From CAZTVF01 sp964616985 (GTDB taxonomy: Bacteria > Planctomycetota > Phycisphaerae > SM23-33), in contig CAZTVF010000008.1 in NCBI GenBank assembly GCA_964616985.1, positions 8,294-72,293 on the forward strand: 64,000 bases of DNA, read 5' to 3'. Below, piece after piece: positions 50,356-59,227 of the stretch (its first letter is position 1; the number at the start of each line of letters is the position of its first letter). A program made the position numbers and the translations under genes. The notes below the pieces were generated by a model. That model was given only the letters and a program-made list of their open reading frames with translations, was not told the DNA's origin and did not search any database.

Positions 50356-50411
50356 CTGGGCCTTCCTGGCGGAGTAACAAACCGGCGGCGACCATCGCAG
50401 CCGGTGCTGTG

Positions 50412-50439
50412 AGTCTACTATCGAGAACGCCGGTGACAA
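50412..50439 (-). promoter_or_regulatory. Possible promoter of the barrel-HEAT gene
   Basis: Read leftward: TTGTCA, 16 bases, TAGACT, about 55 bases before the ATG. Confidence 0.42.
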
Positions 50440-50488
50440 CACGAATATTGCATCCGCGGCGCCACGGTGGGCCTTGCGGTGTTACATA

Positions 50489-50494
50489 TATAAT
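50489..50494 (+). promoter_or_regulatory. -10 box upstream of the triple-module gene
   Basis: Perfect TATAAT in an AT-rich run, 79 bases before the ATG at 50573; no convincing -35. Confidence 0.4.
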
Positions 50495-50572
50495 GATGTC
50501 TCGGAGCCGGGGCATCGAGCCGCCCCGGGGCGGTCAAATCACTGGCACGGCGGCCGGCAGAGGAATTCCGGA

Positions 50573-53038
50573 ATGAAACAACTAGCATATGCCCTGGTCC
50601 TGTTTTCGCTGGCGTCGGCGGCGATGGCCCAATCCGCGCCGCCGGCGACGGCCGAGGCCCTCAACCAGCAGAAGCAGGAACTGCTCAAGCAGCAGGGCGC
50701 CCTCTGGGCGCGATTCGACCAGATTCGCCAGGCCCTGGCGAAGGAGGCCGACCTGGCCGACCTCCGCGCGGTCATCGAACGGGGCCGCAAGGTCGAGGAT
50801 TTCAAGCCGCCCACGCGGCAGCAGATGGACCAGATCCGCCAGGACCTCGAAGCCGCCCGCAGGGCCTATCGCCAGCTTGCCGATGCCGCCGTGGCCGGCA
50901 GCCCCGAGATCGCCGCGGCCCAGAAGGACGTTGCCGTCGCTGCCGAGCCCATCGCCGAACTCGAGTTGGACATTCGCATTGCCAAGTACGCACTGGGCGA
51001 GCTTCGCGGCCGCCTCGACCGCTCGCCGGAGGTGCGGAAGCTTTACTCCGAGGCCCAGGCCGCGGAGAAGGCCTGCCAGGACCACCCCGCCGTCGCCGCC
51101 GCCCGCAAGGCGATGGACGATGCCCGAAAAGACTACGATGCCCGCCGGCGAGCGCCCGCCATCGCGGCGGCGCCCACGCCGGTTCCTACCCCGACGCCAA
51201 CCCCCGCGCCAACGCCCACGCCGGTCGATCGCTCCGCCCTGGCCGCCGCCGAAAAGGCCCTCGACGAACTGCCCAGGAGCGCTGCCCTCGCCGAGGCCCG
51301 CAAGGCCGTCGAACTGGCGAACAAGGCCTGCGACGACGCCCTTTCCGCCGCAGCCGCCGCCAATCCGCGGTGGGCGCCGCAGGCGCAGAAGATCGCGCAG
51401 GCCGAGGCGCAGATCAAGGCGGCCGAAGCCCGCCTGAAGGAAAAACGCGAGAAGCTCTACTCACTCAAGAAGGACGTGGAGGCCAAGGACCCGCGCATTG
51501 CCGCTGCCCGCAAGGCGGCCGATGACGCGCAGAAGGAGATCCGCAAGATCGCCGATGCGGCCGTGGCCGCCAATCCCGAGTTCGCGGCGCTGAACAAGGA
51601 GATCGCCGCGGCTCAGGAGTCCATTGAGGATCACAACGCGGAGGTCCGCATCGCCAAGTTCATCCTCGACGAGGTCCGCAAGAAGACCGAACGACGGGAA
51701 GATATCGTCAAGATCCGCCGTGCTGCCGAGGCCGCCGACAAGGCCATGGGCGATCATCCCGCGGTGGTGGCGGCTGCCAATGCCCGCGACGCCGCCCGCA
51801 AGGAGTGGGAATCGAAGGGCCGGCCCGCCAATGCGCGCGACGCCCTGAACAAGGCTGAAAAGGCCTACGACACCGTCCAGAAGTCCGATGAGCTTGCCGC
51901 GCTCCGCAAGGCGAAGGAACAGGCGTGGAAGCTGTACGACGAGACGCTTACCGCCCAGGTCGCCGCCAGCGAACGCGGGGCCGAGCAGACCAAGAAGGTC
52001 GCGCAGGCCGAGGCCGAGATCGCGCGGCTGCAGGCGGCGATGAAGACCCAGCAGGAGAAATGCTGGCCGCTGCGAAACGAGATCGAGGCCAAGGATCCCA
52101 AGGTGGCCCAGGCCCGCAAGGCGGCCGACGACGCACAGAAGGCGCGCACGGCGACGATTGATGCGGTGGTTGCGGCCGATCCGGGCGTGATGGCGCTGAC
52201 GAAGGAGATTGTGGCCGGCGACGACGTGATCGAAGACCTCAATCTCGAGATTCGCGTGGCGAAGTTTGTGCAAGGCGAGGTGCGGGCGAAGGTCGAGCGG
52301 GCGCCGGAGTTGCAGAAGCTGCGGGCCGAGGCGCAGGTGGCGCAGAAGGCCCTCGACGAGCACCCAGCGATGGCCGCGGCCCGCAAGGCCGTGGACGACG
52401 CCCGAAAGGACTATGAGGCCCGCAAGAAGGCAGCCGCGCCCCCGGCGACGCCCGCCCCGGCCCCCACCCCCGCGCCGCCGCCGACGCCCAAGCCAACGCC
52501 GACCGACCGATCGGCCCTGGCCGCGGCTGAAAAGGCCTACGACGAGGTGCAGAAGTCAGACGCCCTGGCCGGGGCCCGCAAGGCGAAGGAGCAGGCGTGG
52601 AAGGCGTACGAGGACGGGTTGACCGCCAAGACCGCCGCCGACCCTCGCGGCCAGGAGGAGGCGAAGAAGATCGAGCAGGCCCAGGCCGCCATCCGCGACA
52701 TCCAGGCCGCGATCAAGGAGAAACGCGACAAGCTGCCGACCCTGGCGGCGGAGCTGGAGGCCAGGGACCCCAACGTGGCCGAGGCCCGCAAGGCGGCCGA
52801 CTCCCTGCAGAAGACCATGGACGAGGCGGCAAAGCTCATCGCCAAGCCCCCCGCCCCGCCGACGGCGGAGGAGAAGGCGGCGCTGGCCAAGGCGCAGCAG
52901 CAGTTCGACAAGCGCCTTGAGGCCAAGCTTGCCGCCGACATGAAGGCCGTCGACCTCCGCAAGCAGATCGACGAGCTCGACCGCAAGATCCGAGCGATCG
53001 ACCAGAACCTCGCCAAGCTCAAAAAGCCGGGGCACTGA
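50573..53038 (+). CDS. Exported protein of three tandem helical modules
   Basis: An 821-residue exported protein, Ala/Lys/Glu-rich and almost entirely helical after the signal peptide (MKQLAYALVLFSLASAAMA). It is built from three related modules: the word EAKDPRIAAARKAADDAQK recurs near residues 302, 503 and 728 (third as LEARDPNVAEARKAADSLQK), and likewise DHPAVAAARKA and AEKAYDEVQKSD. Modules 1 and 3 carry a Pro/Thr hinge (residues ~199-219 and ~622-643); module 2 lacks it. It ends in a coiled coil. No family recognised; likely a periplasmic or envelope structural protein. ATG 50573 follows GAGGAA. Confidence 0.75.
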   Translation: MKQLAYALVLFSLASAAMAQSAPPATAEALNQQKQELLKQQGALWARFDQIRQALAKEADLADLRAVIERGRKVEDFKPPTRQQMDQIRQDLEAARRAYRQLADAAVAGSPEIAAAQKDVAVAAEPIAELELDIRIAKYALGELRGRLDRSPEVRKLYSEAQAAEKACQDHPAVAAARKAMDDARKDYDARRRAPAIAAAPTPVPTPTPTPAPTPTPVDRSALAAAEKALDELPRSAALAEARKAVELANKACDDALSAAAAANPRWAPQAQKIAQAEAQIKAAEARLKEKREKLYSLKKDVEAKDPRIAAARKAADDAQKEIRKIADAAVAANPEFAALNKEIAAAQESIEDHNAEVRIAKFILDEVRKKTERREDIVKIRRAAEAADKAMGDHPAVVAAANARDAARKEWESKGRPANARDALNKAEKAYDTVQKSDELAALRKAKEQAWKLYDETLTAQVAASERGAEQTKKVAQAEAEIARLQAAMKTQQEKCWPLRNEIEAKDPKVAQARKAADDAQKARTATIDAVVAADPGVMALTKEIVAGDDVIEDLNLEIRVAKFVQGEVRAKVERAPELQKLRAEAQVAQKALDEHPAMAAARKAVDDARKDYEARKKAAAPPATPAPAPTPAPPPTPKPTPTDRSALAAAEKAYDEVQKSDALAGARKAKEQAWKAYEDGLTAKTAADPRGQEEAKKIEQAQAAIRDIQAAIKEKRDKLPTLAAELEARDPNVAEARKAADSLQKTMDEAAKLIAKPPAPPTAEEKAALAKAQQQFDKRLEAKLAADMKAVDLRKQIDELDRKIRAIDQNLAKLKKPGH

Positions 53039-53061
53039 CAACCGTGCAGGAGAGATGATTC

Positions 53062-54189
53062 TTGCCCCTCTCATGGCTCACCTCCGAGATTGAGTCGGCG
53101 CAGGCGAAGCATCGCCGGCGCGTGGCGGATCTGTTTCGCACAGGCGCAGCCACCGAGGTGGTGGCCATCTGCGGGTGGTGGTTCGGTCGATCGCACGGCC
53201 TGCTGGGCGTCAATGAGATCGACATGCTGCAAGACCCCGCCGCGTGGCTGGACGAGGTGCTCGGCGCGATGCAGGCCGGCGCCGCCGAAGCAGCCGATCC
53301 CGTCAACTTCCGACCCCTGGCCATCGAACTTGACGCCCTCGGCGTACACTTCATCGATGCCCTGCTCGGCGCCAAGGCTTACTTTCACGAGGCCCAGGCC
53401 TGGAACGACCCGCTGGAGTGCGACGTCGCTCTTCTGCCTCGCCCCGATGTCGCCGCCAGCCCCGTCCTGCAGGCCTGGCTGCGTCTTGCGGCCCACGTGG
53501 TGGCCGCCACGCAAGGGCGCCTGCTGGTGACGGCGCCCGTGCTCAGCAGCCCCATCAACATCGCGATGAACCTGCTGGGCCAGCGGATCCTCGAGGCCAT
53601 GATCGAGCGACCGGCCGCAGCGCATCACGCCCTTGGCGTCATCGCCGACGTGATCATCGCCGCCACGCAGGCCGTGCGGGCCGCCGTGCCCAATGACATC
53701 CTCCGCTGCGCCGTAACGCAGAGCCGCTACGCCCCCGAGGGCTTCGGCTACATCGACGGCTGCGCGACGCAGATGATCTCGGCGGAACACTACCGCGAGT
53801 TCCTCGCCCCCCTGGACGCCCGGATCCTCTCCCAGTACCCCTGTGGCGGCATGATCCACCTGTGCGGCGCGCACGCGCAGCACATCCCCGCCTGGCGCGC
53901 CATGCCGATGCTGCGGTCTGTGCAGATCAACGACCGCGCCGCCGATGATTTCGAGCTCTATTACCGCCACCTCCGCGACGACCAGATCGTCTACGTCGGC
54001 CCCACCCACACGATGACCCTCGACCGCATCCTCGCCATCTCCGCCGGACGGCGAGTGGTGATCCAGTGCCCCCTTCCGCGGGCGATCCCGTGCTTGAGGC
54101 CTCCGCCGGACCGCCAACCTGAAGGTGGAAAAGTCGGGGCAGAGCCGATTGCTTTGGCGCCGCGCTGTGATATAGTGCGAGGACCGTAA
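53062..54189 (+). CDS. URO-D superfamily protein, second
   Basis: A 375-residue relative of uroporphyrinogen decarboxylases, with a barrel-like middle (VLSSPINIAMNLLGQ, TQSRYAPEGFGYIDG) and a C-terminal metal-type motif MIHLCGAH, where methyltransferase relatives hold zinc. No corrinoid, methanol or heme gene is adjacent, so no reaction can be claimed. The start is TTG at 53062: the in-frame ribosome-binding site AGGAGAG precedes it, and nearby ATGs are in other frames. It follows the triple-module gene by 23 bases and may share its transcript. The dnaE promoter lies in its 3' end. Confidence 0.75.
   Translation: MPLSWLTSEIESAQAKHRRRVADLFRTGAATEVVAICGWWFGRSHGLLGVNEIDMLQDPAAWLDEVLGAMQAGAAEAADPVNFRPLAIELDALGVHFIDALLGAKAYFHEAQAWNDPLECDVALLPRPDVAASPVLQAWLRLAAHVVAATQGRLLVTAPVLSSPINIAMNLLGQRILEAMIERPAAAHHALGVIADVIIAATQAVRAAVPNDILRCAVTQSRYAPEGFGYIDGCATQMISAEHYREFLAPLDARILSQYPCGGMIHLCGAHAQHIPAWRAMPMLRSVQINDRAADDFELYYRHLRDDQIVYVGPTHTMTLDRILAISAGRRVVIQCPLPRAIPCLRPPPDRQPEGGKVGAEPIALAPRCDIVRGP
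54149..54176 (+). promoter_or_regulatory. Promoter of dnaE inside the preceding gene
   Basis: TTGCTT (54149-54154), 16 bases, TATAGT (54171-54176), 34 bases before the dnaE ATG. Confidence 0.58.
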
Positions 54190-54209
54190 GCCAAGAGCAG
54201 GGACGCCAC

Positions 54210-57200
54210 ATGGACAAGTTCGTTCACCTTCACGTACACACGCACTACTCGCTGCTGGACGGCTGCGTCCGCATCGAGGACCTCGTCGAGTCGGCGGCAA
54301 AGTTCGAAATGCCGGCCGTCGCCATCAGCGACCACGGCAACCTCTTCGGCGCGATGGACTTCTACAAGGCCGCCAAGGATGCGGGCATCAAGCCCATCCT
54401 GGGCAGCGAGGCGTACATCTCGCCCACGACGCGGCATGACCGCTCGATGGGCCGCATCGACCAGGCCTCCTACCACCTGCTGCTGCTGGCGATGAACCTC
54501 ACCGGCTGGAAGAACCTGCTGAAGCTTTCCTCGCGTTCCTTTCTCGAGGGCTTTTACTACCGCCCGCGAATCGACCGCGAGCTGCTGGGCCAGTTCAACG
54601 AGGGCCTCATCTGCACCACGGCCTGCCTGGGCGGGGAGGTGCCCTCGGCGCTGCTGTCGAACCAGCCCAAGCTCGCCCGCAAGATCGCCGGCGAGTACCT
54701 CGACATCTTCGGCAAGGACCGCTTCTTCATCGAGATCCAGGTGCAGGGCATCGAGGACCAGGACCGCGTCAACCCGATGCTGGTCGAGCTGGCCCGCGAC
54801 CTGGGCGTGGGAATCGTGGGCACCAACGACGTGCACTTCCTCCGCCGCGACGACAAGCCCGCCCACGAGGTCCTCACCTGCATCTCCACCGGCAAGACCC
54901 TCAACAGCTCCGACAAGATGGCCTACCCGCCGGAGATCTACTTCAAGGACTCCGCCGAAATGCGCCGCGCCCTGAGCGCCTGGCCGGAGGCGGCCGACAA
55001 CACCCTGCGCATCGCCGAGATGTGCAACGTCGAGATCGACTTCAAGAGCAAGCACCTGCCGTCGTTCCATACGCCCGGCGGCGAGAAGCCCGGGCCGTAC
55101 CTGCGCCGCCTGGCCCTGGAGGGCCTCGCCGGCCGCTTCGAAGGCAAGAGCGTTCCCGAGGAATACGCCAAGCGGCTGGACTGGGAACTGCAGGTCATCG
55201 AGGACAAGGGCTACAGCTCCTACTTCCTGATCGTGCATGACTTCGTGCAGTACGCCCGCCGCAACAGCATTCCCGCGGCGCCTCGCGGCAGCGGCGTGGC
55301 CACGCTCCTGGGCTACGCTTTGGGCATCGCCGACGTCGACCCGCTCCGCTACGGGCTGCTGTTCGAGCGTTTCACCGACCCGCAGCGAAAGGAAGCGCCC
55401 GACCTCGACATCGACATCTGCCAGGAAGGCCGCGGCCGCGTCATCCAGTACGTCCGCGAGAAGTACGGCCACGTCGCCCAGATCATCACGTATGGGACGC
55501 TCAAGGCGCGGGCCGTGCTGCGCGACGTGGGGCGCGTGATGGACATCCCGCTGCCGGAGGTCGACGCGATCGCCAAGAAGGTGCCCGAGACCCTGGGCAT
55601 GACGTTGGGCGACGCCCTGGAGCAGGAATCCGACCTCAAGAAGATGTACGACAGCGACCCGCGCGTGAAGCAGCTGGTCGATTTCGGCCTCAGGCTCGAG
55701 GGCCTGGCCCGTCACGGCGGCGTTCACGCCGCCGGCGTCATCATCGCCGACGAGCCGCTGGAGAACCTCGTCCCCCTCGCCCGCCAGAGCGACAGCGACG
55801 ACGCCATCACGCAGTGGGACGGCCCGACGTGCGACGAAGTCGGCCTGATGAAGATGGACTTCCTGGGCCTGCGCACGCTGACCACCATTCAGCGGGCGCG
55901 CGAGCTGGTGCAGCAGCGGACGGGCAAGGACATCGACCCCGAGAAGATCCCGCTGGATGACCCGGCCGTCTACAAGCTCTTCTGCGACGCCAACACCGAG
56001 GGCATCTTCCAGTTCGAATCCGGCGGCATGAAGGGCGTCCTGACGCAGATGCAGCCATCGCGGCTGGAAGATCTCATCGCCGCAAACGCCATGTATCGCC
56101 CCGGGCCGATGGAGCTGATCCCCAGCTACTGCTCGCGCAAGAACGGCACCGAGGCCGTGCCGCCCATCCACGCGCTGGTCGACAGCCTGCTGGCCGAGAC
56201 GTACGGCATCATGATCTACCAGGAACAGGTCATGCAGGTGCTCAACCGCCTGGGCAAGCTGCAGCTGAACGTCGCCCTGACGCTGATCAAGGCGATCTCG
56301 AAGAAGAAGGAAAAGGTGATCGCGGCCGAGCGCCCCAACTTCATGACCGGGGCCCAGGCCAACGGCATCAGCGAGGAGGAAGGCAACCGCCTGTTCGAGC
56401 TGATCCTGAAGTTCGCGGGGTACGGCTTCAACAAGGCGCACTCGACGCGTTACGCGATCGTGGCCTACCAGACGGCGTACTTCAAGGTGCACTACCCGCG
56501 GGAGTTCCTCGCGGCCCTGATGACGTTCGAAAGCGGCGACACGGACAAGATCGTGCTGTACATGGCCGAGGCCCACCGCATGGGCATCAAGATCGCGGCG
56601 CCCGACATCAACACGTGCGACCGCGACTTCACCGTCGACGGGGAGCAGGTTCGTTTCGGGCTGGCGGCGGTCAAGGGCGTGGGCGACCGGGCGGTCGGCG
56701 CCGTCGCCGCGGCCCGCAAAGAGGTGAAGCGTTTCACCGACCTCTACCACTTCTGCAAGCACGTGGACCTGCACGCGGTGAACCGCGCGACCATCGAGGC
56801 GCTGATCAAGTGCGGCGCGTTCGACGCGTTGGGCGCGCACCGCGCCGCGATGACCGCCGGGCTCGATCACGCGATCGAGATGGGCGCCGCCGACGCCGCG
56901 GCCCGCCGCAGCGGCCAGATGAACTTCTTCGACGCGATGGGCGGCGAGGCCCCGCCGATCAAATTCCCCCAGGTCGAGCCCTGGTCCGAGTCGCAGCTGC
57001 TGGCAGCGGAGAAGGAAACGCTGGGCTTCTACATCACCTCCCATCCGCTGGTCCGCTACGGCCGCGAGCTCGACAGCCTTTCGACGCCCGCGGGCAAGGC
57101 GGCCTTGAGCGGGCTGGCGGAACACAGCCACAGCGCCCCCATCACGGTGGGCTGCATGATCGCGCAGGTGCGCCCCACGGTGTGCAAGACGGGCAAGTCG

Positions 57201-57743
57201 GCCGGCAAGAAGATGGCGATGATCACGGTGGAGGACCTCACCGGCAAGGCCGACGCGGTGATCTTCTCCGACGCGTTCGAGCGCCTGGGCCACCTGGTCG
57301 AGTCGCAGAAGCTGGTCTTCCTCGTCGGCACGGTCGATCGCAATCGCGAACGGCCGTCGATCATCGTGGACAACCTCATCGCCATCGACGAGGCCATTGA
57401 GCAGCTCACGGGCTCGATCGTGCTGCGCCTGGGCAAGGGCGGCAAGGACCTCGCGACGCGGCTGTCGGACATCCTGACGAGGCATCGCGGCCAGTGCCCG
57501 ATCTTCCTGCAGCTGGCCCCCATGGGCCAGCCGCTCGTTCGCGCCACCATCCGCCCCGACCGCCAGTGGTACGTCGCCCCCAGCCGCAAGCTGGTGGACG
57601 AACTGGTGGGCCTGCTGGGCGAAGAGAACCTGCTGCTGCGCCCCCGCCCGCCGCAGGTGCGCGAGAACAATCGCAAGTTCTTCCGCAAAGGCCCCGGCGG
57701 CCAGAATGGCGTCGCCTCGGCCGCGGTGACAAGGTTCAACTGA
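54210..57743 (+). CDS. dnaE: DNA polymerase III subunit alpha
   Basis: Catalytic subunit of the replicative polymerase, 1177 residues, of the DnaE type. N-terminal PHP domain with HLHVHTHYSLLDG; palm with the catalytic Asp motif PDLDIDICQEGR and the second Asp block in KMDFLGLRTL; fingers with YRPGPMELIP; tandem helix-hairpin-helix and a C-terminal OB fold (~residues 990-1070, ITVGCMIAQVRPTV). Length and order are as in E. coli DnaE, without a separate exonuclease insertion. Start ATG 54210; the ribosome-binding site is weak (GCAGGGA). It has its own promoter in the upstream gene, and a fresh promoter follows it. Confidence 0.97.
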   Translation: MDKFVHLHVHTHYSLLDGCVRIEDLVESAAKFEMPAVAISDHGNLFGAMDFYKAAKDAGIKPILGSEAYISPTTRHDRSMGRIDQASYHLLLLAMNLTGWKNLLKLSSRSFLEGFYYRPRIDRELLGQFNEGLICTTACLGGEVPSALLSNQPKLARKIAGEYLDIFGKDRFFIEIQVQGIEDQDRVNPMLVELARDLGVGIVGTNDVHFLRRDDKPAHEVLTCISTGKTLNSSDKMAYPPEIYFKDSAEMRRALSAWPEAADNTLRIAEMCNVEIDFKSKHLPSFHTPGGEKPGPYLRRLALEGLAGRFEGKSVPEEYAKRLDWELQVIEDKGYSSYFLIVHDFVQYARRNSIPAAPRGSGVATLLGYALGIADVDPLRYGLLFERFTDPQRKEAPDLDIDICQEGRGRVIQYVREKYGHVAQIITYGTLKARAVLRDVGRVMDIPLPEVDAIAKKVPETLGMTLGDALEQESDLKKMYDSDPRVKQLVDFGLRLEGLARHGGVHAAGVIIADEPLENLVPLARQSDSDDAITQWDGPTCDEVGLMKMDFLGLRTLTTIQRARELVQQRTGKDIDPEKIPLDDPAVYKLFCDANTEGIFQFESGGMKGVLTQMQPSRLEDLIAANAMYRPGPMELIPSYCSRKNGTEAVPPIHALVDSLLAETYGIMIYQEQVMQVLNRLGKLQLNVALTLIKAISKKKEKVIAAERPNFMTGAQANGISEEEGNRLFELILKFAGYGFNKAHSTRYAIVAYQTAYFKVHYPREFLAALMTFESGDTDKIVLYMAEAHRMGIKIAAPDINTCDRDFTVDGEQVRFGLAAVKGVGDRAVGAVAAARKEVKRFTDLYHFCKHVDLHAVNRATIEALIKCGAFDALGAHRAAMTAGLDHAIEMGAADAAARRSGQMNFFDAMGGEAPPIKFPQVEPWSESQLLAAEKETLGFYITSHPLVRYGRELDSLSTPAGKAALSGLAEHSHSAPITVGCMIAQVRPTVCKTGKSAGKKMAMITVEDLTGKADAVIFSDAFERLGHLVESQKLVFLVGTVDRNRERPSIIVDNLIAIDEAIEQLTGSIVLRLGKGGKDLATRLSDILTRHRGQCPIFLQLAPMGQPLVRATIRPDRQWYVAPSRKLVDELVGLLGEENLLLRPRPPQVRENNRKFFRKGPGGQNGVASAAVTRFN

Positions 57744-57761
57744 TTTTCATTGCCGCTTGTG

Positions 57762-57767
57762 TATAAT
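57762..57767 (+). promoter_or_regulatory. -10 box of the CsgG-like lipoprotein gene
   Basis: Perfect TATAAT preceded by TGTG, 27 bases before the ATG at 57794, in an unusually AT-rich spot just after the dnaE stop. No clear -35. Confidence 0.62.
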
Positions 57768-57793
57768 AGGCTGCATATTCAAAGGAGCCTCTC

Positions 57794-58804
57794 ATGCGTT
57801 CGAGCCTGATGATGATGGTCTGCGTTGTGGCAATGCTGGCGGGTTGCTCGGCCGAGATCCCGATCGTCGAATACCCGCAATTCTGGACGCCGGAACTCAA
57901 GAGCATCGCGGTCATCCCCTTCGACGCCGCCAACAAGCAGCAGGGCGAGGCGTTTGCCGATGAGCTGGCCAACACGCTGCGAGCCAACGGCACGTACACC
58001 GTCTTCAACCCCGCCGAAGTCAAGGGCATGCTCAAGGTGCAGGACCTCCAGATCGCCTTCGGCAGCGACAAGGCCGCTATGGAAGCCCAGCTCCGCAAGA
58101 TCGAGAGCCTTGATGTGCAGGCGGTCATGTTCGGCCGCGTCACCAACGACCAGACCAAGAGCGAGAAGTACACCAAGATGGAGCCCATCTACGACTGGGA
58201 TCCCTACACCAAGCAGTACGTGTACAAGGGCGACCGGCCGGTGGTGATGACGCGCAACGAGTCCACGGTGACGGCGACGGCGTCGCTGCTGCGGGCGAAG
58301 GATTCGCGCCAGATCCACGCCACCGCCAGCTGCGGGTGGAAACAGACCGAGGACGCGCAGGTGCCCAGCAAGACCGCGGCCGAATGCCACGCCATCTGCG
58401 TCAGCCAGACGGTGGCGCAGCTGGTGCGCGAGTTCGCCGTCACCCGCCAGGTCGTGAAGGTCAATCCGAACGAGGCGTTCAAGATCGTCGCCAGCGAGAA
58501 GTGCTACGACGGCAAGTGGGAAGAGCGCAAGAGCTTCAGCTCCGAAGACAAGTGCATGTATGTCGTGCTCAGCCTGCCCGTGCAGGCCGACCGCAACAAG
58601 TTCCGCATCACGATCACCCGCGAGGGCGGGCGCGAGGACCTGGCCACGCAGGAACTCGTCTGGTCGCGTCAGTTCCCCGACGTGGGCAAGGCCGTCATGT
58701 TCGACCTGTCCCAGGTGGCCCGCGGCAAGGGCAACTACACCGTCAAGCTCTACACCATGCTTGACGCCAAACCCGCCCTGGCGAAGACCTTCGCCCTGGA
58801 ATAG
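57794..58804 (+). CDS. Lipoprotein with CsgG/LpoB-like domain
   Basis: A 336-residue lipoprotein: signal ending in the lipobox MLAGCS (Cys16). Residues ~35-140 resemble CsgG/LpoB/TolB-type periplasmic domains (LKSIAVIPFDAANKQQGEAFADELANTL, then VQAVMFGRVTND). The C-terminal ~110 residues form a beta-rich domain. Such proteins bind partners in the periplasm or assemble pores; here no curli or penicillin-binding protein gene is adjacent. Start ATG 57794 follows AAAGGAG. Probably its own transcript, possibly with the 58836 gene. Confidence 0.72.
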   Translation: MRSSLMMMVCVVAMLAGCSAEIPIVEYPQFWTPELKSIAVIPFDAANKQQGEAFADELANTLRANGTYTVFNPAEVKGMLKVQDLQIAFGSDKAAMEAQLRKIESLDVQAVMFGRVTNDQTKSEKYTKMEPIYDWDPYTKQYVYKGDRPVVMTRNESTVTATASLLRAKDSRQIHATASCGWKQTEDAQVPSKTAAECHAICVSQTVAQLVREFAVTRQVVKVNPNEAFKIVASEKCYDGKWEERKSFSSEDKCMYVVLSLPVQADRNKFRITITREGGREDLATQELVWSRQFPDVGKAVMFDLSQVARGKGNYTVKLYTMLDAKPALAKTFALE

Positions 58805-58835
58805 CCTTCGTCGCCGGGGGTGATATGCTGGTGAT

Positions 58836-59171
58836 ATGAGCGAGAACGCCGTCCAGCACGAGGAGTTCATCTGCGAGGCGATTGCGCCGGGCGTTGCCTC
58901 GGGTGATGCGGCGGGCATGACGCGCGGAGAGCCCGGCCTGCCGCAGCGTTTCACGTGGCGCGGGACGGAATACACGGTCGTGGGCGTGATCGAGAAATGG
59001 AAGACCACCGGCCCCTGCCGCAACGGCGCCGACGAGGTCTACCTCCGCCGCCACTGGTTCCGCGTACAGACGCAGCCCCACGCGATCATGACCCTCTACT
59101 TTGACCGCCAGCCCAAGGACCGCAAGCACCCCAAGGCCCGCTGGTTTCTCTATTCGGCGAGATTCAAATGA
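58836..59171 (+). CDS. Small cytoplasmic protein resembling DUF6504
   Basis: A 111-residue protein without a signal peptide. The second half (FTWRGTEYTVVGVIEKWKTTG, YLRRHWFRVQTQPH, MTLYFDRQ, ARWFLYSARF) resembles the DUF6504 pattern of a small beta-rich domain with spaced Trp/Arg, found in several bacterial groups. Function unknown; some relatives sit near DNA-repair polymerases, but that is not seen here except for dnaE 1.1 kb upstream. ATG 58836 has a weak ribosome-binding site. 31 bases after the lipoprotein gene. Confidence 0.55.
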   Translation: MSENAVQHEEFICEAIAPGVASGDAAGMTRGEPGLPQRFTWRGTEYTVVGVIEKWKTTGPCRNGADEVYLRRHWFRVQTQPHAIMTLYFDRQPKDRKHPKARWFLYSARFK

Positions 59172-59227
59172 TTCCCCCTCAATGGCGGCAGCGCCATTCA
59201 GGGTTAGCCCTTCCTCGCAGGCGGGCC

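Noticed and set aside
53991..57485. 1164-codon open frame opposite dnaE
   Set aside because: Antisense shadow; dnaE on the other strand has full motif conservation. The same applies to the long reverse frames opposite the sensor kinase (29103-32528) and comEC (34388-36973).
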